Source of the DNA: DATEOR01 sp035296905
Lineage (GTDB): Bacteria > Actinomycetota > Thermoleophilia > Gaiellales > Gaiellaceae
Assembly: GCA_035296905.1 (NCBI GenBank)
Contig: DATHAA010000075.1
Coordinates: forward strand, 1 to 14,745
DNA length: 14,745 bases
Reading direction: 5' to 3'
The position numbers were made by a program, and so were the translations under genes. Positions 7,313-14,277 of this stretch are shown piece after piece. The notes under the pieces are model-generated. The model saw only the letters and a list, made by a program, of their open reading frames with translations, searched no databases and was not told the DNA's origin. The stretch's first letter is position 1; the number at the start of each line of letters is the position of its first letter.

Positions 7313-8287
7313 ATGGACGAGCAGGCTGTGGGAGCAGACCCGGGCCTCGAGGCGAGTCGCACCGCCGAGCTGGCCGACCGCGTCATCACAAATCTTCAGC
7401 GCGTCATGCACGCGCCGGACGAGACGCTGCAGTTCTCGGTCCTCTGCCTTCTGGCCGAGGGTCACCTCATCATCGAGGACTTCCCTGGGGTGGGGAAGAC
7501 GAGCCTCGCCAAGGCGATCGCGCGGTCCGTGGACTGCGCCTTTTCGCGCCTGCAGTTCACCCCTGACCTTTTGCCGTCCGACGTCACGGGCGTCAACGTC
7601 TTCAACCAGCGTTCGAACGAGTTCGAGTTCCGGCCCGGTCCCGTCTTCGCGAACATCCTTCTCGTCGACGAGATCAACCGCGCCTCGCCGAAGACGCAGT
7701 CCGCGCTCCTCGAGTGCATGCAGGAGCGCCAGGTGACGATCGACGGCGTGTCGTACCAGCTGCCGCCGCCGTTCATGGTCATGGCGACGCAGAACCCGAT
7801 CGAGTACGAGGGAACGTACCCGCTTCCCGAAGCCGAGCTCGACCGCTTCACGATGCGGATTGCGATCGGCTACCCGCCGCTTCCGGACGAGGCGCAGATG
7901 CTCTCCGAGCAGGCGACGGATACCCCGATCGACCGGCTCGAGTGCGTCGCTTCGGCGCAGGAGGTCCTCGACGGGATCGAGGACGCGAAGCGGGTCTTCG
8001 TCGAGGAGAGCCTCAACCGCTACATCGTCGCGCTGCTCCGCCAGACGAGGTCGGACAACCGTCTCTATCTCGGCGCGAGCCCGCGCGCAGGGATCGCTCT
8101 GCTCAGGGTCGCCAAGGCACGCGCGCTCGTTTCGGGTCGCGACTACGTCGAGCCCGACGACATCAAGGCGGTCGCGCCGACGGTGCTTGCACACCGCTTG
8201 ATCCTCGCGCCCGAGGCCCGATCGTCAGGTCTCGACGCCGAGGATCTCGTGCGTTCGATCCTCGAACGAACACCCGTCCCGGTCTAG
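7313..8287 (+). CDS. MoxR-family AAA+ ATPase
   Basis: MoxR proteins are AAA+ chaperone-like ATPases that usually act with a DUF58 or von Willebrand-type partner to mature or insert metal cofactors or assemble membrane complexes; the client here is unknown. The 324-residue chain has Walker A GVGKTS (Lys62), Walker B ILLVDEIN (Asp119-Glu120), NRASPKTQSALLECMQERQV, sensor 1 MATQNPIEYEGTYPLPEAEL, the RF arginine-finger segment just after it, and sensor 2 GASPRAGIALLRVAKA. The ATG follows the coaBC stop by no bases, with GGGAGGGG 5-12 nt upstream, so it may be read through from the coaBC transcript. Downstream sit the DUF58 and transglutaminase-like genes, the standard partners. Confidence 0.93.
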   Translation: MDEQAVGADPGLEASRTAELADRVITNLQRVMHAPDETLQFSVLCLLAEGHLIIEDFPGVGKTSLAKAIARSVDCAFSRLQFTPDLLPSDVTGVNVFNQRSNEFEFRPGPVFANILLVDEINRASPKTQSALLECMQERQVTIDGVSYQLPPPFMVMATQNPIEYEGTYPLPEAELDRFTMRIAIGYPPLPDEAQMLSEQATDTPIDRLECVASAQEVLDGIEDAKRVFVEESLNRYIVALLRQTRSDNRLYLGASPRAGIALLRVAKARALVSGRDYVEPDDIKAVAPTVLAHRLILAPEARSSGLDAEDLVRSILERTPVPV

Positions 8288-8410
8288 GCCGGGCAATGCC
8301 TCTCCAGGCAATCGAGGCGATCACCTTCGGGGGCTGCAAAGCAGGGCCGGGCTACATCCTCAGTCCGCCGCGTATGTCCATACGCGGCCTCCCTGCGTCC
8401 TTGCCCGGCC
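8287..8410. repeat. nested symmetric inverted-repeat element after moxR
   Basis: The gap between moxR and the DUF58 gene holds three copies of one 8-mer at equal 58-nt steps: GGCCGGGC at 8287-8294 and 8345-8352, and its complement GCCCGGCC at 8403-8410. The second and third copies form an inverted repeat centred at 8377.5. That is exactly the centre of a perfect 10-bp inverted repeat, GCCGCGTATG / CATACGCGGC (8367-8388, 2-nt spacer). The first copy, extended to GGCCGGGCAA (8287-8296), also pairs perfectly with TTGCCCGGCC (8401-8410), so two outer stems compete for the same strand. A third stem is possible between GCAGGG 8341-8346 and CCCTGC 8391-8396. It may be a dispersed intergenic repeat, an operator or a structured RNA. 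Confidence 0.6.
8297..8310 (+). other. small hairpin in the moxR-DUF58 gap
   Basis: TGCCT (8297-8301) and AGGCA (8306-8310) pair perfectly around a CTCC loop, directly inside the outer stem strand 8287-8296. It would sit as a side hairpin if the gap is transcribed and folds as a multi-branched RNA. Alone it is too short to mean much. Confidence 0.3.
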
Positions 8411-8465
8411 GTGCTTTTCGCGCGCCGGAAGAAGCGGGGCTCGATCACCTGAAGAGGCATCGGAC

Positions 8466-9692
8466 ATGCTGACCGACCGCGGTCGCTGGATCCTCGCCTT
8501 CGGAGGCGCTGTCTACCTTGCGGCGTGGGCGTTCGGGACGACGGCGCTCTACCCGATCGGGCTCGGCCTCGTCCTCGCGGTGGCAGCGGCGGCGCTATGG
8601 GTGCGCCTCCTGAACCGGCCGATGCGGGTCAACCGCACGCTGGGGAAGGGAGAGCATTTCGCCGGGGACGACATTCCCGTCCGGCTCGAGATCGACGTCG
8701 GCGGCCGCATGCCCTCGGGTGCGCTCACGGTCGTCGAGCAGATCGCGAAGTTCGGGGAGGTCCAGACCGTCATTCTCAGTCGTCACGGCCGTCTGCGCGG
8801 CTCGTACATCCTCGACGCAGTCCCGCGCGGCCGGTACCCGATCGAGTCCGCGAAGGCGGTGCTCGAGGACCCGTTCGGCCTCGAGCAGGTCGAGATCCCG
8901 CTGCCCGCGGGCGAGTCGGTGCTCGTCTACCCGCGACTCGTCGATCTCGACGCGCTCTTCTCCGACTCCGGCGCGCGGGCACTCGAAGGACGCCGGCTTC
9001 TCCTCCGCCGGCCGACCGGCTTCGACCTCCACTCGGTACGCGACTACGAGCAGGGAGAGTCGCTCCGGCGCGTGCACTGGCCGACTACGGCGAGGCGTGG
9101 GCACCTCATGGTCAAGGAGCTCGAGGATGCGCCGCGCGACGAGACCGCCGTCCTCCTCGACGGAGACGCGGGAGCGATCGTCGGGGTTGCCCCGGACAAC
9201 ACCTTCGAGCTCCAGGTGCAGGCTGCGGGCTCGATCCTCAAGGCGCATGCCGCCCGTGGCCGCCGGGCCGCGTTGATCGTCAACTGCGCCTCGCGCGCCT
9301 ATCAGCGCGTTCACTCATTCGACGGAGACTGGCTGCGTGCGCTCGAGATGCTGGCGGCGGTGGAGCCGGACGGGCCCACACCGGTCGCCGCGCTCCTCGC
9401 GGACGAAGCCGGTCCTGCGAGCCGGGCCCTCGAGCTCACCGTCGTCACGGCGAGCCTCACGCCGCGCCTCGCCGAGCGGCTGGCCCAGCGGGTGTTCCAG
9501 CGCCACTCGGCCACGCTTGTCTACGTCGACCCGGCGAGCTTCGCGTCGCACGGTGCGACCGAGCGCGACCCGGTTGTCGCCGCACAGATCCTCCGCCTCG
9601 AGCGCGCGGGCGTCCCGGTCGCGGTCCTCCGCCGCGGCGATGACCTCGTCTCCGTCCTCGGCGGGAGCGAACTGGGAGCAGCGGTTGGCTAG
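8466..9692 (+). CDS. DUF58 domain membrane protein
   Basis: DUF58 proteins resemble von Willebrand factor A domains and are the usual partner of MoxR ATPases; their precise role is not established. The 408-residue chain begins with two membrane helices (about 7-25 and 29-47), then a beta-rich region with the DPFGLEQVEIPL pattern. The signature segment at about 183-220 includes PTGFDLHSVRDYEQGESLRR, VHWPTTARRGHLMVKE and then LLDGDAG. The last third is a Rossmann-like vWA remnant ending LVSVLGGSELGAAVG. The ATG has GAAGAGG 8 nt upstream. It is separated from moxR by the 178-nt repeat-bearing gap and overlaps the next gene by 8 nt. The cytosolic domain is expected to sit at the membrane next to the transglutaminase-like protein. 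Confidence 0.9.
   Translation: MLTDRGRWILAFGGAVYLAAWAFGTTALYPIGLGLVLAVAAAALWVRLLNRPMRVNRTLGKGEHFAGDDIPVRLEIDVGGRMPSGALTVVEQIAKFGEVQTVILSRHGRLRGSYILDAVPRGRYPIESAKAVLEDPFGLEQVEIPLPAGESVLVYPRLVDLDALFSDSGARALEGRRLLLRRPTGFDLHSVRDYEQGESLRRVHWPTTARRGHLMVKELEDAPRDETAVLLDGDAGAIVGVAPDNTFELQVQAAGSILKAHAARGRRAALIVNCASRAYQRVHSFDGDWLRALEMLAAVEPDGPTPVAALLADEAGPASRALELTVVTASLTPRLAERLAQRVFQRHSATLVYVDPASFASHGATERDPVVAAQILRLERAGVPVAVLRRGDDLVSVLGGSELGAAVG
9674..9678 (+). promoter_or_regulatory. ribosome binding site of the transglutaminase-like gene
   Basis: GGGAG lies 6 nt before TTG 9685, inside the last codons of the DUF58 gene. The reading frame is open well upstream, but that part is composition-driven and out of frame with DUF58. 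This site, together with the hydrophobic N-terminus it produces, fixes the start at 9685. Confidence 0.6.
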
Positions 9693-11988
9693 AACCAGCC
9701 TCCTCTTCGTGCTGTCCGGCACCCTCATCGCGGGGGCCTGGCTCCGGCTGGAGATGGGCGGCCTGCCGTTCGGACGGGTCCTGCTCGTGCTCGCCCTCGC
9801 GTTCGTCCCAACCTTCGCGGTGGCCGTCGGCGCGCGACGGGCCTGGGTCGTGGTGCTCACTGCCGCCGTGACCGTGGCCGCCTGCGCCGAGGTCTTCCAC
9901 GCGTCTCTGAGGAATGCGCGTCCGGGCGGCGAGCACGACTTCTTCGGTCCTGTGCTCGGGTCTTTCAGGGACGGCTTCCTCAGCTTCTACGACACGACGC
10001 TCCCCTTCCGCCGCAGCGACTTCCCCCTCATGCATGGGGACGTGCTCCTCGCCATCTTCGGGTTCGCGCTCGCTGCAGGGATCCTGATCGCGGCCCGACG
10101 GCCGATCGGCGCCGCCGTCGTCCTCGTCGTGGGCGTCGGCTGGCCGACGACCCTGGTGCCCGGCTCGCGCCCACTCCTCGTCGGCGCGCTCGCTCTGGTC
10201 GGCGTGCTGGCGGTGCTGTTCCTGCTCCGAAGCGGCACGCATCCCGCGCGGGGCCTCGCGCAGGGGTTCGCGGTGGCACTCGTGCTCGTCGTGGTCGCGG
10301 CGGTCGCCTCGACGTCCGGCTCGGTCGCTAAAGGCGCGTTCCTGACCTGGCAGGGCTGGGATCCCTACGACCAGCCCGACGATCCCGTCGGTGTCCGCTA
10401 CGTCTGGAACTCGCACTACCTCGGGATCCACTTCCCGAAGAAGAAGACCACAGTGCTGAAGGTCATGACGGAGGACCAGAAGCGAAACCTCTACTGGCGA
10501 GCGACGACTCTCGACGATTACACGGGGACGGGCTGGCAGGAGTCGCTCGACCTGAACACGGAATCGGACTCGAACCAGATCGACTCCGACAGCCTCGCGG
10601 TTCTCCCCGCGGCCGCCCGCAACCAGGCCAACTGGGTCAAGCAGCAGGTGACCGTGGCGGCGCTCAAGGACAACCACCTAATCGCCTCGGCGCAACCGAT
10701 GCACTGGGATCCGCCCTCGGACGCGACCTTCCAGGACCAGGGCGGCGACATCGTCGTCCTGTCGCGCTCGCTGCAGCGCGACCAGACCTACACGGTCTGG
10801 AGCTATGCACCGCGGCCGACGCAGAAGCAGCTCGCGGCCGCGGGGACGAACTACCCGGAGTCGATCGAGCGTTATCTCGAGGTGATCCAGACCGCGCTGG
10901 TGCCGAAGTTCGGAACCCCGGACCGCGATCTCGTCATGACGGTCTTCTTCGACGCCCGTTTCGACGGCGACCCCCTCATGCAGCAGAACCGCGCGCTCTA
11001 CGACGCCGCCAAGCAGGTCGCCGGCGACGTCACCAATCCGTATGCGGCCGCCGCGGCGCTCGAGGCCTGGTTCCGCCAGCCGTCGCTCGGCGGGTTCGTC
11101 TACGACGAGCAGCCCCCGGTGCCGGCAGCGAACCAGCCTGCTCTCGTTCAGTTCGTGACGCAGACGAAGCGCGGCTACTGTCAGCACTTCGCCGGTGCGA
11201 TGGCGCTCATGCTGCGCTACCTCGGCATCCCGGCGAGAGTGGCCGCCGGCTTCACGAGTGGGAGCTACGATGCCGACAAGCACGAGTGGACGGTCACCGA
11301 CCACGAGGCCCACGACTGGGTCGAGGTCTACTTCCCGGGCTGGGGCTGGATCCCGTTCGACCCGACACCGGGCCGCGGAACGCTCGACGCGCGCTACTCC
11401 TCGACGAGCCCCGATTTCAACGGCCAAGAGTTTCAGCAGTATGTCGCCGAAGGGGGTCGAGGCAATCCGACGCTGGGCGCCCTGAGCAGGCAGGAAGCCG
11501 GCCGGCCTAACCAGGAGAGCTCGGGAATCGGCAACTCGCGCGGTGGAGGCGTCGTCGTGAACACCGTTCGAGACAAGGGCCCCAGCATCATCGTCCTCGC
11601 CTTCCTCGTCATCGCGGCGGCTGCCCTCGTCGTCATCGGGCTGAAGACCGTTCGCCGCACGCTCCGCTTCGCGGGGCGGGATCCTCGCGAGCTTGCGGGC
11701 GCCTGCAGGCGCGACCTGATGGCCTATCTGGCCGACCAGGGGATGGAGGTTCCTCCGAGCGCGACGCTCGGCGAGCTCGGGGAGCTCGTGGAGCGCTACT
11801 TCGCAGTGGACGCCGGCCCGTTCGTCCGCGCGGCGACGATTGCCCGCTTCGGGCCGCCCGACCAGGCCCGCGTTGAGCTCGTGCGCGCCCGTCGCGAGCT
11901 CCGGCGGGTCCGGGGCGACATCCGCAACCGCATCAACGTGACGAGCCGCGTCCGCGGCGCTCTCAGCCTCCGCTCGCTGGCCGTTTGA
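9685..11988 (+). CDS. membrane-anchored transglutaminase-like protein (DUF3488/TgpA-like)
   Basis: From the TTG start this is a 767-residue membrane protein. Seven hydrophobic segments lie at about 4-20, 31-49, 53-70, 118-137, 141-157, 162-181 and 192-210. A long, probably external region (about 215-630) holds a papain-like transglutaminase core with an intact catalytic triad: Cys499 in KRGYCQHFAGAMALMLRYLG, His543 in HDWVEVYFPGWGWIPFDPTPG, and Asp559 in the same motif. One more helix follows at about 632-657, then a basic cytosolic tail of the DUF4129 kind (about 658-767). This architecture matches the bacterial TgpA-type family, where it is encoded beside MoxR and DUF58. It may act as a surface protease or amide-crosslinking enzyme; the substrate is unknown. 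It overlaps DUF58 by 8 nt and the next gene by 4 nt. Confidence 0.9.
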   Translation: MARTSLLFVLSGTLIAGAWLRLEMGGLPFGRVLLVLALAFVPTFAVAVGARRAWVVVLTAAVTVAACAEVFHASLRNARPGGEHDFFGPVLGSFRDGFLSFYDTTLPFRRSDFPLMHGDVLLAIFGFALAAGILIAARRPIGAAVVLVVGVGWPTTLVPGSRPLLVGALALVGVLAVLFLLRSGTHPARGLAQGFAVALVLVVVAAVASTSGSVAKGAFLTWQGWDPYDQPDDPVGVRYVWNSHYLGIHFPKKKTTVLKVMTEDQKRNLYWRATTLDDYTGTGWQESLDLNTESDSNQIDSDSLAVLPAAARNQANWVKQQVTVAALKDNHLIASAQPMHWDPPSDATFQDQGGDIVVLSRSLQRDQTYTVWSYAPRPTQKQLAAAGTNYPESIERYLEVIQTALVPKFGTPDRDLVMTVFFDARFDGDPLMQQNRALYDAAKQVAGDVTNPYAAAAALEAWFRQPSLGGFVYDEQPPVPAANQPALVQFVTQTKRGYCQHFAGAMALMLRYLGIPARVAAGFTSGSYDADKHEWTVTDHEAHDWVEVYFPGWGWIPFDPTPGRGTLDARYSSTSPDFNGQEFQQYVAEGGRGNPTLGALSRQEAGRPNQESSGIGNSRGGGVVVNTVRDKGPSIIVLAFLVIAAAALVVIGLKTVRRTLRFAGRDPRELAGACRRDLMAYLADQGMEVPPSATLGELGELVERYFAVDAGPFVRAATIARFGPPDQARVELVRARRELRRVRGDIRNRINVTSRVRGALSLRSLAV

Positions 11989-12683
11989 GCTCGCCGCTGC
12001 ACGCGGTCGTCATGGCCGCCGGCGAGGGGCGCCGTCTGCGCCCGTTGACCGAGCGCTGGCCCAAGCCGATCCTTCCGATCGACGGGAAGCCCGTGATCGC
12101 GACCCTCCTCCGCGAGCTCGCGGGCACCGGCATCGGGGCGGCCACCGTAGTAACCGGCCACCTCGCCGGGCAGGTCGAGGAGCTCGTCGGCGACGGCTCG
12201 GCATTCGGCACTTCCGTGAGCTACGCGCGCCAGCCGGAGCCGCTCGGCTCGGCCGACGCCGTCCGGCGCGCGCTCGAGTCAGGAGCGTCGGCCCCGCTCC
12301 TCGTCGTTGCCGCCGACACGGTGTTCCGGCCCGGCGCTATCGGTCGGGTGTGCGCCGAATGGGAGGGCTCCGGGGCTCCGGCGGGGTTGGCCGTCCGCAG
12401 CGGCGGCGGCGAGGGGAAAACGCCTGTGCGGGTCGATGCAGGGCGCGTCCTCGACATCGGCGGCGAGCGCGGCGAGCTGACGGCCGCACCGCTGTGGTTC
12501 TTCGCCGTCAGCGTGCTGCCGCGGCTCGAGGACTTGCCCGGCCCGCCGTTCGAGCTCGCCGCCGCGTTTCGCGATGACGCGGGCGTGGATCTGTTGGCAC
12601 TCGACGTCGGCCCGACGCGCGACCTCACCCGCCCGGAAGACGTCGTGGTGGAGAACTTCCCGTATCTTTGGAGAAGCGGATGA
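11985..12683 (+). CDS. nucleotidyltransferase-family protein (sugar-1-phosphate nucleotidylyltransferase-like)
   Basis: The 232-residue chain opens with the NTP-transferase signature VVMAAGEGRRLRPLTERWPK at about residues 8-27, followed by PKPILPIDGKPVI, so it has the glycosyltransferase-A-like nucleotidylyltransferase fold. LGSADAVRRAL (base and sugar loop) and VVAADTVFRPG (metal Asp) also fit. It is short, lacking the C-terminal left-handed beta-helix of GlmU-like enzymes, so it resembles small uridylyl- or thymidylyl-transferases such as those of the MurNAc-1-phosphate or hexose-1-phosphate type. The substrate cannot be told from sequence alone. The TTG start overlaps the transglutaminase stop (TTGA), giving MSSPLHAVVMAAG. 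The stop overlaps the next ATG. Confidence 0.8.
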   Translation: MSSPLHAVVMAAGEGRRLRPLTERWPKPILPIDGKPVIATLLRELAGTGIGAATVVTGHLAGQVEELVGDGSAFGTSVSYARQPEPLGSADAVRRALESGASAPLLVVAADTVFRPGAIGRVCAEWEGSGAPAGLAVRSGGGEGKTPVRVDAGRVLDIGGERGELTAAPLWFFAVSVLPRLEDLPGPPFELAAAFRDDAGVDLLALDVGPTRDLTRPEDVVVENFPYLWRSG

Positions 12684-13036
12684 GCGAGACCTACGACCTC
12701 TACAGACAAGGCCAGGAGCACCTGGCGCGCGGGCGAGCCGCCCAGGCGACCGTGGCGCTCGAGAAGGCGAAGAACCGCGAGCCCGAGAAGGCCTCGATTC
12801 GGGAGGCCCTCGGCATCGCGTACTTCCGGATCCAGCGGTTCGCCGAGGCGGAGGCCGAGTTCCGCGAGATACTCGAGCTGCAGCCGGTCGACCACTATGC
12901 GCACTTCGCGCTCGGCCGCTGCCTCGAGAAGCAGGGGAAGCCCGACGAGGCCGTCGGCCACTACCGCATGGCGAGCTTCTTCCGGCCCCAGAGCGAGGAC
13001 TACCGCCGGGCGCTCGAAGCTCTCGAAGCCGCGTAG
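12680..13036 (+). CDS. tetratricopeptide-repeat protein
   Basis: This is a small, 118-residue protein made almost entirely of TPR helices. About three repeats can be seen: around residues 4-36 (LYRQGQEHLARGRAAQATVA), 38-70 (ASIREALGIAYFRIQRFAEA) and 72-104 (DHYAHFALGRCLEKQGKPDE). Small and aromatic residues sit at the expected TPR positions. There is no signal peptide or membrane helix, so it is probably a cytosolic scaffold; its partner is unknown. The start is ATG 12680, overlapping the previous stop (ATGA), with GGAGAAG just upstream. An in-frame TTG at 12668 would add MEKR and is less likely. The dtd start follows its stop with no gap. Confidence 0.85.
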   Translation: MSETYDLYRQGQEHLARGRAAQATVALEKAKNREPEKASIREALGIAYFRIQRFAEAEAEFREILELQPVDHYAHFALGRCLEKQGKPDEAVGHYRMASFFRPQSEDYRRALEALEAA

Positions 13037-13480
13037 TTGAGAGCGGTCGTCCAGCGGGTCTCGCGGGCTCGCGTGACCGTCGACGCCGAGGCGGTGGCCG
13101 AGATCGGCGCCGGCCTCTGCGTTCTCCTAGGCGTGGCTGATGACGACGGGGAGGGGGAGGCCATCCGGCTCGCGGAGAAGGTCGCCCGCCTCCGGATCTT
13201 CGAGAACGAACTGGGCAGGTTCGACCGGTCGCTCCTCGACACCACCGGAGAGGCGCTCGTCGTCAGCCAGTTCACCCTGATCGCCAATAGCAAACGGCAG
13301 AAGGGAACTAGGCCAGACTTCAGCAAGGCCGCGCGACCCGAGCAGGCCGCCCCGCTCTACGAGCTGTTCTGCCAGGAGCTCCGCAATCTCGGAGTTCCGG
13401 TGCAGATGGGCGTCTTCGGAGCCCGGATGCAGGTCGAGCTCGTCAACAACGGGCCGGTCACGATCGTGCTCGAGACGTAG
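13037..13480 (+). CDS. dtd: D-aminoacyl-tRNA deacylase
   Basis: It hydrolyses D-aminoacyl-tRNAs (and mischarged glycyl-tRNA-Ala), a chiral proofreading step in translation. The 147-residue chain matches the DTD family end to end: MRAVVQRVSRARVTVD at the N-terminus, GAGLCVLLGVADDD, the catalytic VVSQFTL (Ser77-Gln78-Phe79-Thr80) and the cross-subunit Gly-Pro motif NNGPVTIVLE (Gly139-Pro140). The TTG directly after the TAG of the TPR gene gives the family-standard N-terminus. No ribosome site is visible, so termination-reinitiation coupling is likely. It is the last intact gene of the + strand run. Length and motifs are normal. Confidence 0.96.
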   Translation: MRAVVQRVSRARVTVDAEAVAEIGAGLCVLLGVADDDGEGEAIRLAEKVARLRIFENELGRFDRSLLDTTGEALVVSQFTLIANSKRQKGTRPDFSKAARPEQAAPLYELFCQELRNLGVPVQMGVFGARMQVELVNNGPVTIVLET

Positions 13481-13507
13481 CCGAAGGCAAGCACCGGCGG
13501 GCGCGGC

Positions 13508-14071
13508 ATGACGGCGGGCACGCCGCTCCTGCAGGACGTGCTCGCCAACGTGTGCCGTGGCCGCGTCGCCTACCTTGCCCTGACGCCCTAGGAGAAGCGG
13601 GCGCGGCGAGATCCCGAGGGGCAGATTGCGCTCGACGTGCTCCGGCACCTGCTCGGAGCTCGGCCGATGAACCCCGAACGCTTTCCCGCTGGCCGAGGAC
13701 GCTTTCCAGGCGATCGCGCGCCGGCTCGGATACGTTCTCGGTCAGAAGCGTTGCCGGCGCATGGTGCGGCGGCTGCGCGAGGTGGGCGTCGTTGGCCTGT
13801 GCGGCCAGTACCGGCAGCCCTACCGAAACTCGGCCGTCCGCTCTGGCTTCTGTGTACGCCTCTATAAGCTCGGCCGGCGGCTGCGCGCTCCGCGCCTCGC
13901 GAAGCGAAAGCGTCCTGTCGGCAAGCACACGCCTGTCAAGAGGGATCTTCGGGCTCGGTGGTGGCAGCATCCGCCTTCGGAGACCTCCTGGGCCTGCCGC
14001 CCCCCGAGATACCTGCCGCGCGGCGGCGCGAGATGAAGACGCTAGACGAGGTTCTCCAGTGGCCGCGATGA
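13508..14071 (+). pseudogene. degraded gene of unrecognised family (one stop, two frameshifts)
   Basis: A coherent protein can be followed through three frame segments. Frame A starts at ATG 13508 (MTAGTPLLQDVLANVCRGRV) and hits an in-frame TAG at 13589-13591, where GAG (Glu) would fit the following EKRARRDPEGQIALDV. It runs on to PMNPERFP. One extra base in the CCC at 13685-13687 moves the reading to a second frame: LAEDAFQAIARRLGYVLGQK, then RRMVRRLREVGVVGLCGQYR and YRNSAVRSGF. About 13965-13973, a one-base loss returns it to the first frame: AFGDLLGLPPPEIPAARRRE, then MKTLDEVLQWPR and TGA 14069-14071. The restored product would be about 188 residues, basic and probably helical, with a look of a DNA-binding protein. 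I do not recognise the family. It starts 27 nt after dtd. Confidence 0.65.
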
Positions 14072-14277
14072 CCGCTGCGCAGACACGGGCAACCGCCGAC
14101 GCTTGGGGAACCTTTCAGGTCGTCAACGCCTCGAGGCCGTCTCGCTCGGCTCCTCGGCGGAAGCCCTAGGTCGGAACGCTTACGGAATGGCGGCGGCGGC
14201 CTAGGGTGGAGCCGTGAGCTGAGACGTTCGTCGAGACGCATTTCCCCTCTCGGCACCTGACCGCGAAGGACACAGCC
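14072..14277. other. 206-nt stretch without a recognisable gene
   Basis: This lies between the pseudogene end and the arsC stop on the opposite strand. I see no open frame with protein-like content, no T-tract terminator and no tRNA. It holds CCCTAGG (14164-14170) and CCTAGGG (14200-14206), a 7-bp inverted repeat 29 nt apart, each arm containing a self-complementary CCTAGG. A short GC-rich run (14190-14200, repeated CGG) lies next to the right arm. It is probably decayed or junction DNA. Confidence 0.4.

Noticed and set aside
9457..10677. Long - strand open frame (406 codons) opposite the DUF58-transglutaminase junction
   Set aside because: Antisense shadow; both + strand genes have clear motifs and overlapping stops, and the frame has low-complexity R/E/G-rich content.
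13458..13970. 170-codon - strand frame opposite dtd end and pseudogene
   Set aside because: Antisense shadow overlapping the dtd 3' end, with no recognisable motif.
13552..14169. 205-codon + strand frame across the pseudogene region
   Set aside because: Serine/arginine-rich third frame with no protein-like blocks; the coherent blocks lie in the other two frames, so this is a by-product of GC-rich decay.
14164..14206. CCCTAGG/CCTAGGG pair as a mobile-element end
   Set aside because: Arms are only 7 bp and each contains a self-palindrome; no transposase, matching second end or target duplication is visible.
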